A model generated the notes under the pieces. It was not told the DNA's origin. It made no database searches and saw only the letters and a program-made list of their open reading frames with translations. From positions 2,666,001-2,730,000 of the forward strand of contig OZ242302.1 of assembly GCA_965208025.1 (NCBI GenBank): 64,000 nucleotides of DNA. Reading direction: 5' to 3'. Positions 45,481 to 55,400 of this stretch are shown one piece after another (the stretch's first letter is position 1; every line of letters starts with the position of its first letter). This DNA comes from Bin80 sp965208025 (GTDB lineage: Bacteria; Bacteroidota; Rhodothermia; Rhodothermales; Bin80). A program made the position numbers and the translations under genes.

Positions 45481-46251
45481 TCAGATGCTGAAGAGTCCCC
45501 AGAGCGGCAAGCCAGTTGATACTAAGCGCGAAGAAATACATAAAGAATTGCTTGAGACTGCGCTCTCTAGTTCAAATTCAAGCTCTTCGTCACTCATCAT
45601 GGATGCAGGGGTGCGAGGAAGTTCTAATATATCGCCAGACTCAATAGTGCACTTGAGTCCAACTTCAAAAAGACATGATTCTGCTTTATCAGAATGTCTC
45701 ACACTTTTTGGGCCACTTTCAGAGTTTGAGAGTGTCAATGTACAGAGGATTCCATTCGCTTGGGGGCGTGGCACCAGCATGATGTATGCATGATCTTGCC
45801 AAATTGCTTGCTTCAATATGTTGCAGGGCTGATCAATTGTTAATTCAAAGTCAGGCTGCTCTTCGCGCCGATATATCTGCTTAACATATTTCCCAAACTC
45901 ATCTCTTTTCGCTAAGCTCTTGTAGCGAGTTGCAGATGCTGATATTGAAAGCTGAGCATTCTGGCTCACAAAGAAAGTAAACCCGACACTGGATGGCGCT
46001 GTATAGTAGCGTCTGTATAAAAAATCTTCATTTGGATTCACTGCTCCATTTGAGAACTCGTTCAATTGAGTGACTTTTGGGAGATCAATGTGGAGAGTCG
46101 AGGTGAACTCCAGTGGACTAAGCACACCGACATGATACAATTCCAGAGGGTTCTCTTTTATAATTGCGTCTTTGGTTGCGGGGCCGATCATCCGCGAACG
46201 AAGCCATGCCACTAAGTGACTTCGTGCCTCAACGTAATCCATGGATAGCAT
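45481..46251 (-). pseudogene. Possible N-terminal fragment of a DISARM-type helicase (DrmA-like)
   Basis: 256 residues. LVAWLRSRMIGPATKDAIIK, NPLELYHVGVLSPLEF and SSVGFTFFVSQNAQLSISAS resemble the opening of large DrmA-like helicases (lengths above 1000 residues): LRxxLIGP..., a tyrosine-rich 'Y.xGxLxP' and an 'SSIGLSFxV' segment. The motor domain is missing. The frame ends next to the IS1595 element (its right end at 45450). The assignment rests on remembered sequence patterns only. Confidence 0.35.
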
Positions 46252-46716
46252 AAATTCTGAAGCTTGGGAATAATGTTATCAATATGCTTTGGGGCATACT
46301 ATTGTACAGCAAATGAATTTGATCAGGTGTAAGAGGAGTGGCAGTTGAAATATTTTTTCCAGGGCGCATTGATCACATATTTCAATAATTTCACGAAAAA
46401 ATATACGGTTCTTCAAGAAAGATACTCAATCAAGCTAGATTCTCAGCCACAGGAACATGATGTGATGTTAAGTTAGCAAGTTCGTCAATTCTGTGTTAGA
46501 AATAATTACAGTAGAGAAGTTGTATCATGACTCAAACGACGATATATTGAACTTGGATGAGGGATGGAGATTGGTGCAACGTTTAACCAGTAAGTTAGAG
46601 GAGCGACATTCTTTGGAATTTAATTTGAGAATATAATGATCTGTTAACGGGTTATATTTATCGGATGCAACCCCCTTTTTTTCTTCACAGTCATCTATAC
46701 AATCCATAGGAGGCAA
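46252..46716. other. AT-rich stretch without a recognisable gene
   Basis: A minus-strand frame at 46525-46743 is unlike any family and is probably chance. The region likely contains the promoter of the minus-strand helicase fragment and the ribosome-binding site of the next small gene. Confidence 0.4.
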
Positions 46717-46830
46717 ATGACATCTCTCAAACAGAAGGTTCAAGAAATCTTAGATCGTATTGAAGCAAAAGACAGGAATCGCAGCGATGCCATACGTCGA
46801 ACTGAAGAGTTATCGGACAAGTTTTCTTAG
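46717..46830 (+). CDS. Very short protein with strong ribosome-binding site (37 aa)
   Basis: TAGGAGGCAA precedes the ATG, one of the best Shine-Dalgarno sequences in the window. The product, MTSLKQKVQEILDRIEAKDR then NRSDAIRRTEELSDKFS, is a charged amphipathic helix. It may be the intact start of a truncated longer gene. No family known to me. Confidence 0.4.
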   Translation: MTSLKQKVQEILDRIEAKDRNRSDAIRRTEELSDKFS

Positions 46831-46928
46831 GTAAAGCCAAAAACGGATATACCCTCAGCAGGGAAATTAATGGGATTTCCTCCTTCTTCAAAACATATTA
46901 AATCTTGGGGAAGATATTAACCACTATC

Positions 46929-47085
46929 CGATCAATCCCTCACACTTCAACTTTCTCCCAATCAGTCCCTTTGCTGTCTGCTCCATCTCCTTAGTGTCTT
47001 GGTGACGGACATTGTGCCGACCAATGAACTCATCAACCTAACGCAATTAGTGCTTAATGGACATCTTGTGACAGGTTTGGCATGC
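46929..47085 (-). pseudogene. IS1595-family transposase C-terminal relic
   Basis: On the minus strand it reads VDEFIGRHNVRHQDTKEMEQ, TAKGLIGRKLKCE. This matches the end of the intact transposase at 42054 (VNEFVGRHNARHLDTETQME). Upstream codons carry stops. It is a remnant of a second IS1595 insertion. Confidence 0.75.
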
Positions 47086-47110
47086 CCCAAGCAGTCCTTG
47101 ATAGAATTCC

Positions 47111-47294
47111 TGACTTTGACAGGTTGCAACTATCTGAAGACAAAGAAAGCCTTATTTTTCAGTGGGTACGGTCTGTTTGAGAGAGTGTTCAGACAACTCT
47201 GAACACTACAAACGCCGTCTGTTCTGTCGCTTTTGCGGTCTGAATACCAGATGTCAGGCAATCACTTGGAAGGAGGGTTACGGGTCTTTTTCCA
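47111..47294 (-). repeat. Dispersed repeat, copy C (inverted)
   Basis: The terminus CCTGACTTTGACAGGTTGCAA (first 20 bases comparable to the right end of copy B read inverted) is followed by the shared interior with TTCAGACAACTCTGAACACTA. It ends after ACGGGTCTTTTTCC. The left half of the element and its flanking repeat are missing. It lies beside the IS1595 relic; 47295-47477 shows nothing further. Confidence 0.75.
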
Positions 47295-47477
47295 AGCCTA
47301 AACCTTCAGGGAGATTTTGCTTGTTGAAGAATTCCGTCAGCCGTATGTCGTGATTTGATCTCACAGAAAATTCTCTTTCTCCATTGCTCCAAATAATGTG
47401 GCTACCTATAGGGCTCCGCTCTTCAGAAAGAGGATCTCTTTAACACCTTCTGATCTTGCGCTATATCCAGCCATCAA

Positions 47478-47906
47478 TTACGCATATCCAAGAGGGCGAA
47501 AAGATTGAGTAGTTAGCCAAGACATTTTTGGCAGTGAAGGACATGGGGCAAATTCAGTTTCGTCAACAGGTTTTGCTAACGGCACAAGACTGAACTGCAA
47601 TTCGCATTCAGCCATTTCTTCATCCGTTAGTTTATGATTTGACCGCAGTAACCGATCAGCAACTCGAGGCAATTCAATCAACAGTTTGTCAAATGAATTA
47701 ATCTCAATTACCAGTCCAGTTATGTCGCTATCAACAACAGCCAACGTGCCGTCTTGATAAGCTAAAACAGGTATGGAAAATGTATTAGCTCTTTTGGGAT
47801 ACGAGTGGTTCTTGTTTTGACTTACTATGGAGCAGTGCTCAGAAAGTTGAAATAACCTCAAACAACCTTGAATACGGATGTGCACAATATAAAATCGAAT
47901 TCCCAT
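47478..47906 (-). CDS. HicB-like/DUF1902-type small protein
   Basis: 142 residues as read. The core AYQDGTLAVVDSDITGLVIE, then INSFDKLLIELPRVADRLLR, has the beta-beta-alpha pattern of DUF1902/HicB antitoxin-like proteins ('D..GxW.a.s.DipGLv.ea.s...L'). The N-terminal 40 residues look less natural, so the true start may be internal. No HicA-like toxin is adjacent. Confidence 0.5.
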   Translation of the reverse strand: MGIRFYIVHIRIQGCLRLFQLSEHCSIVSQNKNHSYPKRANTFSIPVLAYQDGTLAVVDSDITGLVIEINSFDKLLIELPRVADRLLRSNHKLTDEEMAECELQFSLVPLAKPVDETEFAPCPSLPKMSWLTTQSFRPLGYA

Positions 47907-48218
47907 AAATAGTCGCGATTCCTGTGTGCCTTGTAAATATACATTAGATAAGCAATGACTTTTCCTATTCTGACGTCATAGGATTCCTTAAGCAGTTGAA
48001 GTGGAACAGGTCATTCGGATTACTCACGCAGTGTTTTGTATATTTTAATCAGCTTGCGTCCCAAGATATTGGAATATTCATGTGAGAAGGACTGCGATGT
48101 GAACGACTTTTAGACAAGAACTATGATGCTTTGCAACAAAGGTCCTGAAATTGGGTAACCATAATTTCATTTATAGTTCAGGTTCTCACTCTAACCAACC
48201 TTACCGCTCAAAACGTCA
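47907..48218. other. Gene-free spacer
   Basis: 312 bases between divergent genes with no credible open frame. It probably holds promoters of both. Confidence 0.4.
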
Positions 48219-48479
48219 ATGATTGAATCTGATCATTCATTGGAAAAGAAGTCTCTTTTGACAAATTTATTTTTCGCTAAGCGTTCCAAAATTTCGACAT
48301 GTCTAGTTCGTAAAGTACCCCGCAGGATTTCTGACGAATTTGTAGATCTACATTGTGGCCCAGATGGTGTGTCTATATCAAATGCATTAACCCCAAAGGA
48401 ATACTTTGAAAAAGCATGGGGGCTTGTTGGAATCCATATTCAAAGTGCTATGGATGAGATTGATAATCAGAGTAGATGA
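48219..48479 (+). CDS. Small protein coupled to DUF2335 gene, copy 2 (86 aa)
   Basis: Starts MIESDHSLEKKSLLTNLFFA. The C-terminus ALTPKEYFEKAWGLVGIHIQ then SAMDEIDNQSR resembles the end of the 108-residue protein at 44707. It overlaps the DUF2335 gene by 4 bases (ATGA). Same genetic arrangement as copy 1. Confidence 0.55.
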   Translation: MIESDHSLEKKSLLTNLFFAKRSKISTCLVRKVPRRISDEFVDLHCGPDGVSISNALTPKEYFEKAWGLVGIHIQSAMDEIDNQSR

Positions 48480-48949
48480 GTAAGTCGGACAGCGGTTTTG
48501 GTGTTGCAAATGAAGAGAATGACGAGCCAAATCTTGAGATAGAGGCTTTTGATACTCAAGACCTTGAGCAGTGGATCAAGCCAGAAGCACCAAAAAGAGT
48601 ACGCAATCTAATCCTCAGTACCTTATTGCCAGAGCGCGTTCGTATATCATCATCTAACAGTGCACCTCTGCCGCCATCGGAAGAATTTCGGAAGTATAAT
48701 GAAGTGGAGCCGACTGCGGCGAACCGAATCTTGAAAATGGCTGAGAAATCTCTCGAGTTGGCTGGGGAAGAGTATAAGGTTGCCCGTCGCCGCATCAATG
48801 CGTCTACCATGATCGCCTTAGGAATGATAGGGCTGACTGCTTATGGTATCTTTTCAGTATTACCAGGTTCGGTTATAGTTCCGCTGGGACTCAGTGGAAT
48901 TTTCGGACTGTTTATTCGAGAGATCATGGGGTTCTTGTCAAACCGTTGA
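48476..48949 (+). CDS. DUF2335-family membrane protein, copy 2 (157 aa)
   Basis: The signature NSAPLPPSEEFRKYNEVEPT, AANRILKMAEKSLELA corresponds to the DUF2335 motif of copy 1. Two transmembrane helices follow (MIALGMIGLTAYGIFSVLPG and VIVPLGLSGIFGLFIREIM). It has a longer acidic N-terminus. Sequence similarity to copy 1 is moderate, so the pair duplicated long ago or arrived separately. Confidence 0.7.
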   Translation: MSKSDSGFGVANEENDEPNLEIEAFDTQDLEQWIKPEAPKRVRNLILSTLLPERVRISSSNSAPLPPSEEFRKYNEVEPTAANRILKMAEKSLELAGEEYKVARRRINASTMIALGMIGLTAYGIFSVLPGSVIVPLGLSGIFGLFIREIMGFLSNR

Positions 48950-49421
48950 AATACAATCCCTGAGTAAACCCTCCTCCAAAAAAGATTCTCGCACTTAATC
49001 CACATATACCCACTCCCCTGGAAAAGATACTGATTACGTACTCTGGTTCTTTCGTCTCTCTGGCACTAATTCTGTCTCAATATTGGCCTAATTTCGGACA
49101 TAATTGCCAGAGCGTCTAATATCTCCACACGCATAAGTGAAGGAGTCGCAAAAAGGACGGAGCGAGTGCGTCGAACAAGAGTCTGATCCCCAATATATGA
49201 TCGTCCGACGAACGGCATACAGGGTATCCAGAATATGCGAAATAGTAGTCAGAACCTGCGGATGGTAACAGGTCCAGTGAGCATGACCTGGATGGAGATC
49301 AAGGGACTGGAAGGACGCATGGTGCAATGGATGAAAAAAACAGTAAGTACCCCCAATCCGATTAGAACCGTACCGGTTCCTTGACTTCACTTCTTGGACC
49401 AGAATGTCCGACAATTGCTGG
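48950..49421. other. Stretch without supported gene
   Basis: A minus-strand frame at 49088-49459 (His/Cys/Tyr-rich, no family resemblance) is probably decayed mobile DNA rather than a gene. Nothing else found. Confidence 0.4.
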
Positions 49422-49462
49422 CCATTGGGGGTGCACGGTTTGATCTTGTGCACCCCCAATGG
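49422..49462. terminator. 15-bp perfect hairpin after the giant FN3 gene
   Basis: CCATTGGGGGTGCAC (49422-49436) and its exact complement (49448-49462) with an 11-base loop, 12 bases beyond the stop of the minus-strand gene. It has no T run, so it may stabilise the 3' end of the mRNA or act as a weak terminator. Confidence 0.55.
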
Positions 49463-49473
49463 GCTAACTTGAT

Positions 49474-52400
49474 TTACTTCACGAGGGTCATCCGTCCTTT
49501 GGCAAGTTGGATACCTGCATCCAGACTGGCAACGACACGATAAATATAGACTCCCGATGGCAGGTTGGGAACCGCAAGCATCAACGATCTGGACGGACCC
49601 GCGGAGACACCAACGAATTCTTCCATATGAACTCTTTGTCCCAGCAGATTGAATACCTCAACCGACAGGTCTGCCGCCATTGGCAAATCCACCAGGATAC
49701 TCGTTGATGGATTGAATGGATTCGGATAGTTCCCTATCAGTGCAAATTCTGTCACCGTGTGACCGGTCTCCGTAGAGGTTGTCCCTATCACCTCAATCGT
49801 AAAGTTCGTACTGACGGCTGTTCCAGCATTGTCAGTTGCAGTAAACGTATAGGTCGTTGAAGCGGAAGGTTCCTGAGGCGTACCAGAGATGTGTGGACCC
49901 GACGCATCAAACACCAGTCCAGAGGGCAACTCAGGAGTCAAGGTGTACACATACGGCGACTGCCCACCCGAGGCTTTGGGCAGATTCAGTTGCTCAATCG
50001 GCTCGGACACGGTGTAGGTCTGATCTTGTACGGTACCTGTCAGTGTGAATGCGTCTTGGCAATTCGCACCCATCACCTCGGAGACGTTTTGTAGCCAATT
50101 CTGGAACTCATCATAGATCGGTGCACAGAGTGACTGCCCATCAAAATGGAGAATGTCAAGAATCTCCAAGTTCGTTATCTCCCCAGGGAGTGTACCTTCC
50201 AGATTGTTCTCATCTATTCTCAACTCAATGAGTCCCGTCAAGTCTCCCACAGTTTCCGGTAGAATACCAAGCATCCCGACTCCGCTTAGATTCAGTTCCG
50301 TTACACGTCCACGATAGACTTCTACCCCATTCCAAGCATCCAACTCTTGAATCTGTGGCAGTTCTGAATCTGTAATTGACCAGTTTTCCTGTGCAGCCCA
50401 CTGCGTTCCTTCCGTCTCTTCGTAAATATTTTTCAGTGCTTGCCAGTCTTTCTCCAACTCTGCGGACGGAGAGGTGGTAGCTGAAAGGGTTGCATAGGGC
50501 CCTGTACCGATCTCATTCGTTGCAGCAACCTGCACTTCATAAGACGTTCCAGGGAGGAGTTCACTCAGAGTCGCTTCACCTGCGGGGTAGCTCCTTTCCA
50601 TCCATTCGCTTGGCTGAAAGCCTTCCAGTTCCCGTTCCTCATCGGATTCTCTATAGCGTACTTCGTATCGCAGGATCTCCATACCCCCATCCCGTTCGGG
50701 GGACTGCCAACTTAATTCAAGTTCGGAATCGGAAGCAGGTTGAATCAAGAAGTCTAATGGAGACGATGGGATGGTTGCATCCTGCGTAGAAGCTGCCCCA
50801 GCATAGACCGTTTCTGTATCATCAACTAAATGAAGGAGTTCAACATCATAAACAACTCCGGGAGAGAGGTCATAAATTCGTGCATTCCTTTCATTACCGA
50901 GGTTGGGAACCTGTTCCCACTGGGAAGCGGACTGCTCCCGATAGTACAATTCATACACATCCGTGGATGCAGAGGCGGCACCCTGTGAGGTTTTTCCCGC
51001 GCTAGGAGTTACTTCAACCCAGAACACATCCAGTTCGGTTGTACTTTGTCCACAGACCGTCAACGTTAGCGAGGCACCTGTTTGGGCCGATGCTTGCGTG
51101 GCGGCGAATCCATTCGTATACGCTCCTGTGCCCGCACGATTCACCGCGGCAATCTGAACTTGGTACAGTGTGGATGCATTCAGTCCACTGATGGTCTCTT
51201 GCAGACCAGTTTCCTCACGGGGCCATGTAGTCCAATCATTCGTACCAGTTTTATAGCCTATCTCGTAGCTTGTGATTGGAGCGCCTCCATTGTCAAAAGG
51301 TGCATCCCATGATAGACGGAGTGCGTTGTCCGAAGTACCACATACAACCAGATTTTCTGGATTCCCCGGAAGATTGGCTTGGGTTGTTGCGGACCCCTGA
51401 ACAAATTCGCCATGCTCAGCGTCAATCAATCCGGCAACCCGAACCTGATAGGTGGTTCCAGCCATAAGATCCGTGATGATCGCCTCAGTGGATAGCCCTG
51501 TATGAGCAATCTGTTGCCATGTCCCTGAACTCTCATCTCCACGATACTCCACTCGATAGCCGATCACGTCAGGCCCCGAGGTGGGGGCAGTCCATGTAGC
51601 CTGAACACTGGAGGTAGACAGGACGGTCAGTATTAAGGAAGAGGGAGCATCAGGTAACCCCGTTTCATCTATGGTTTGTCCAGTGCTCTGAATAAATAAC
51701 CCCGTAAAGTCTTCATTGACCGCTGCAACCCGAACGTCATAACTTGTTCCTGGATTAAGGTTTTGAATGAGCATCGTGGTGCTCTCCGAACTCTCTTCTT
51801 CCCAGTCTCCAGGTTGCCTTCCTGTCAGGGTTTCATCTTCGTCCGACACGCGATAGTCAATCTGGTACCGAAGGATTGGGATCCCTCCCGCGTCAACTGG
51901 AACTGTCCAGGATACTTCCAGATCTGTCGTAGAGGTGCCCGTAACAATCAGAGCACGCGGAGGAGAGGGAGCGGTCGCAGACTCGGTCGTCACTGTACCC
52001 GATTCAAATTCACCTGCCCCCAAAGCATTCACCGCGGCAATGCGCACCTGATACTCCGTTCCTGCCATGAGATTAGTCAGGATCACTTCCTTAGTTTCCG
52101 CACGGCGAGTAAGAGTCATCGGATCCGAATCCGCAGGCGCATTGGTTGGGGCATATTCAATCGTATATGACCGCAAAGCCAGCCCACCTGTTTCCGTTGG
52201 TTTTGTCCAAGTGACGCGAACTTCAGTCGGGGATAGAGAGGCGATGACCACATCCAACGGAGTTCCAGGAGTAGAAGTCTCCGCAACGGTGGTCGCCGTA
52301 TCAATCTCCGTATACTCCCCCTGTCCGGCAGAATTCTCCGCCGCCACGCGCACATCATAAGACATGTTGGATAGCAGGTCGGTAATTTCTAGTGTGGTTT

Positions 52401-55400
52401 CAGTGGTTGAGAGTTCCTTCCAGTCCCCAGCGGGCTCCGCACCCTCTCCATCAGGATCGGACGTCCGATACGCTACAATATAGGACAGTGAACCCCCTGA
52501 ATTATTTTGATCTGGTGCTGACCATGTGACCAAAATCCTTGATGGCGAAGTTGCACGCACCGACAGATCAAGGGGCGGGTTCGGAATGGCAATACTCGTG
52601 GTTGCCGATGCAACGGCGTAGGGACCGATCCCTGCCGAATTAATGGCCGCCACTTGGACATCATAGGACGTTCCACCAGTGAGCCCTTCAATGGAAGCAC
52701 TGGTCTCGATCCCAGTTTGTTCTACGGCGATCCATGGACCTGCTTCTTCGCTGTCCGTCGCCGAAGTCCGATATTGAATACTGTACCCTGTAATCTCAGA
52801 CCCACTTGTTTCAGTGGGAGGTGACCAGATCACCGACAGTTCATTTGGGGAAATGATGGTGATTGCAAGATCCAATGGTACAGAGGTAACGCCGATCGTC
52901 AGCGTCGTGAATGTCTGCGATGCAAAAGGACCTTCCCCCACAGAGTTGACCGCAGCAACTTGCACATTGTAGACCGTTTCCGCGACTAAATCCGTCAACG
53001 TGGCATTGGTCGTCGTGTGGTCACTGAATTCCCAATCTCCCGGAGCAGTACCCGGTCCTGAACCATCGGCATCTGCCAAGCGGTAGCCAACCCGGTACCC
53101 CGTCACAGCGGATCCCCCGTTCTCATCGGATGAGAATTCCGTCCAAGCCAACTCTGCCCCGGTATGAGAAATAGATGAAACTTCAAATCCATCCGGTGGA
53201 CTCGTTGGCACCGTGGCCTGATTCGTGACACCGACCGTATTGGAGGAGTACTCTCCATCTCCAATACTGTTGTTTGCGGCAATCTGAACATCATACGATG
53301 TACCAGCACTCAATTGCGTGAGCGTAAGTTGTAGACTCGCTGCACTCTCAATCTCAATCACGGGTTCCCAATCCCCAGGCTGCACCCCCGGTGTAGTGAC
53401 ATCGCTATCCGTCAAACGATAACGAAGTTTGTACAACAGGATCGGTTCGCCGCCGGTAATCTCGGGGGCTTCCCAAGAAACGGTCAGTTCCGTAGGCGAA
53501 GGGGAGGTAATCTGAAGGCTCGTCGGGATCCCAGGAGCAGAGGATGTGGTCGTTACCGTTTGCGATACGAATCCACCAGAACCCGCGACATTACGTGCTG
53601 CAACGCGCACATCGTAGGAGGTACCAGCCAAGAGATGCGTAATGGTGGCCGTTGTACCCGAGGATGTGGCATCGGACCAAGCAGTGGACGCAGGAGCATC
53701 CGTAAGCCGGTACTCAACCAAATAATCTGAGATTGGGCTTCCGCCGATCTGTGCGGGAGCTTCCCAGGAAACCGATAAGCTGTTGGGGCCGGTCACTTGA
53801 ACCTCCAAGTTTTGAGGTGCAGAGGGTACATTGGCATTCGAGGTGGTCGCATCCAGTGTACCTTCCTCACCCGTGCCAGCACTGTTGACCGCGGATACAC
53901 CGACGACATAGGATGTACCAGCCAGTAAATCCGTAAGTGAGACGGTATTCCCAGCGGGAGAGACAGAAGTCCAATCTTGCGAGGTTTCCAGACGATACCG
54001 TACCGTATACCCCGTAATGGGCGCGCCTCCATCGGAGGTGGGTGCATCCCATGCGACTATTAATGCATTTTGGCTCTGGGCAGTCGCGCGAAGATTTTGG
54101 GGTGCGGTGGGTGCAATGGCAGCACTCGTACTTTGCGTGGTTCGGGCGTACGGCCCTGTCCCAGCACTGTTATCCGCTGCAACCTCTAATTCGTACTCGG
54201 TCTCTCCAGATAGATCACTGATTGAGGTAGAGGTTGCACCGATGACCGAAATAAACGACGACCATTGAGTGGTGCCGCTCCGACGATAACGAACATTATA
54301 ACCCAGGATTGTAGCTCCGCCATTATCCTCAGGTGCTTGCCAGCTAAAGCTGATCTCAGTAGGAGATGTGGCACTTGCTGTGAGTGCCTGAGGAATCGTG
54401 GGCACAACCGCCGGTCCAGTCTGCCCGGTAAACGTGGCAGCGAGTCCAGATCCCTTTTCATTGATCGCCTGGATACTGATATCGTAGCGGGTATCAGGTA
54501 GCAGAGAACCAATTACAACGGTGGTCCCCGTCACCTGCTGTGTCTCATAGGTACTTGACGTGGTAGGTTTATGCCTGACCGTGTATTCCGTGACCGTACC
54601 ACCCCCATCACTTAGAGGTTCACTCCATTCCAGAGTGAGGGAAGAGTATGTCCGATCAGAGACGGTAGCATCCGTGGGAGTACCGGGACGTTCGATCGGA
54701 TTGGTGGTTCCATTAGCGGGGGATGTTGGTCCTGTACCGGCAGGACTCTTTGCAGCGACCTGTACTTCGTAGGTCGTTTCCACTTCAAGGCCAGTAATTC
54801 TGGTCGTGAACACAGCACCCACATCGTTGGGCGTGCTCCATGCCGCAGGTGGGGTTTCCACTTTGCGATGACTCACTTCATATCCAGTAATGAGCCGACC
54901 GCCATTTTCTGAGGAAGCTTCCCATGATACATCCAGTTCGGTTTGAGAGACCGCAGAGACCTGCAAATTCTGGGGAACACTTGGGAGTGCCGCATCGGTA
55001 CGCCCAGAACCCGTTGCAGGATCGCTGGCACCGACATCATTTACAGCAGCTACTCGGATATCATACAATACATATGGATCCAGGTTGGAGAGTGTGATTG
55101 TCTCCACGTTTCCAGAGTGGGAGGCATCAATCCAATTCCCCGCAGTTTGGCCGGCATCTGCCGCACGCCGATACTCTACGGTATAACCTGAAAGATTTGA
55201 ACCGTTCGTCTCCGCCGGGGCAATCCATGTGACCGTCAAAGAAGAGGAGGTCGTAGCTGTAACCGTAACTTCCGTAGGTGAATCGGGAGCTGCCTGGGGG
55301 GTTCCTATTCCCTTAGCATAATCGCCTTCCCCAATGGCATTTCTGGCACGAACCTGTATATCATATGAGGTCCCTGCGACCAATGATGTGATCGTTTCGG

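Noticed and set aside
36861..47294. Whether the three dispersed repeats form a CRISPR array
   Set aside because: Copies are about 160-185 bp, kilobases apart and in mixed orientation; there are no regularly spaced short repeats in the window.
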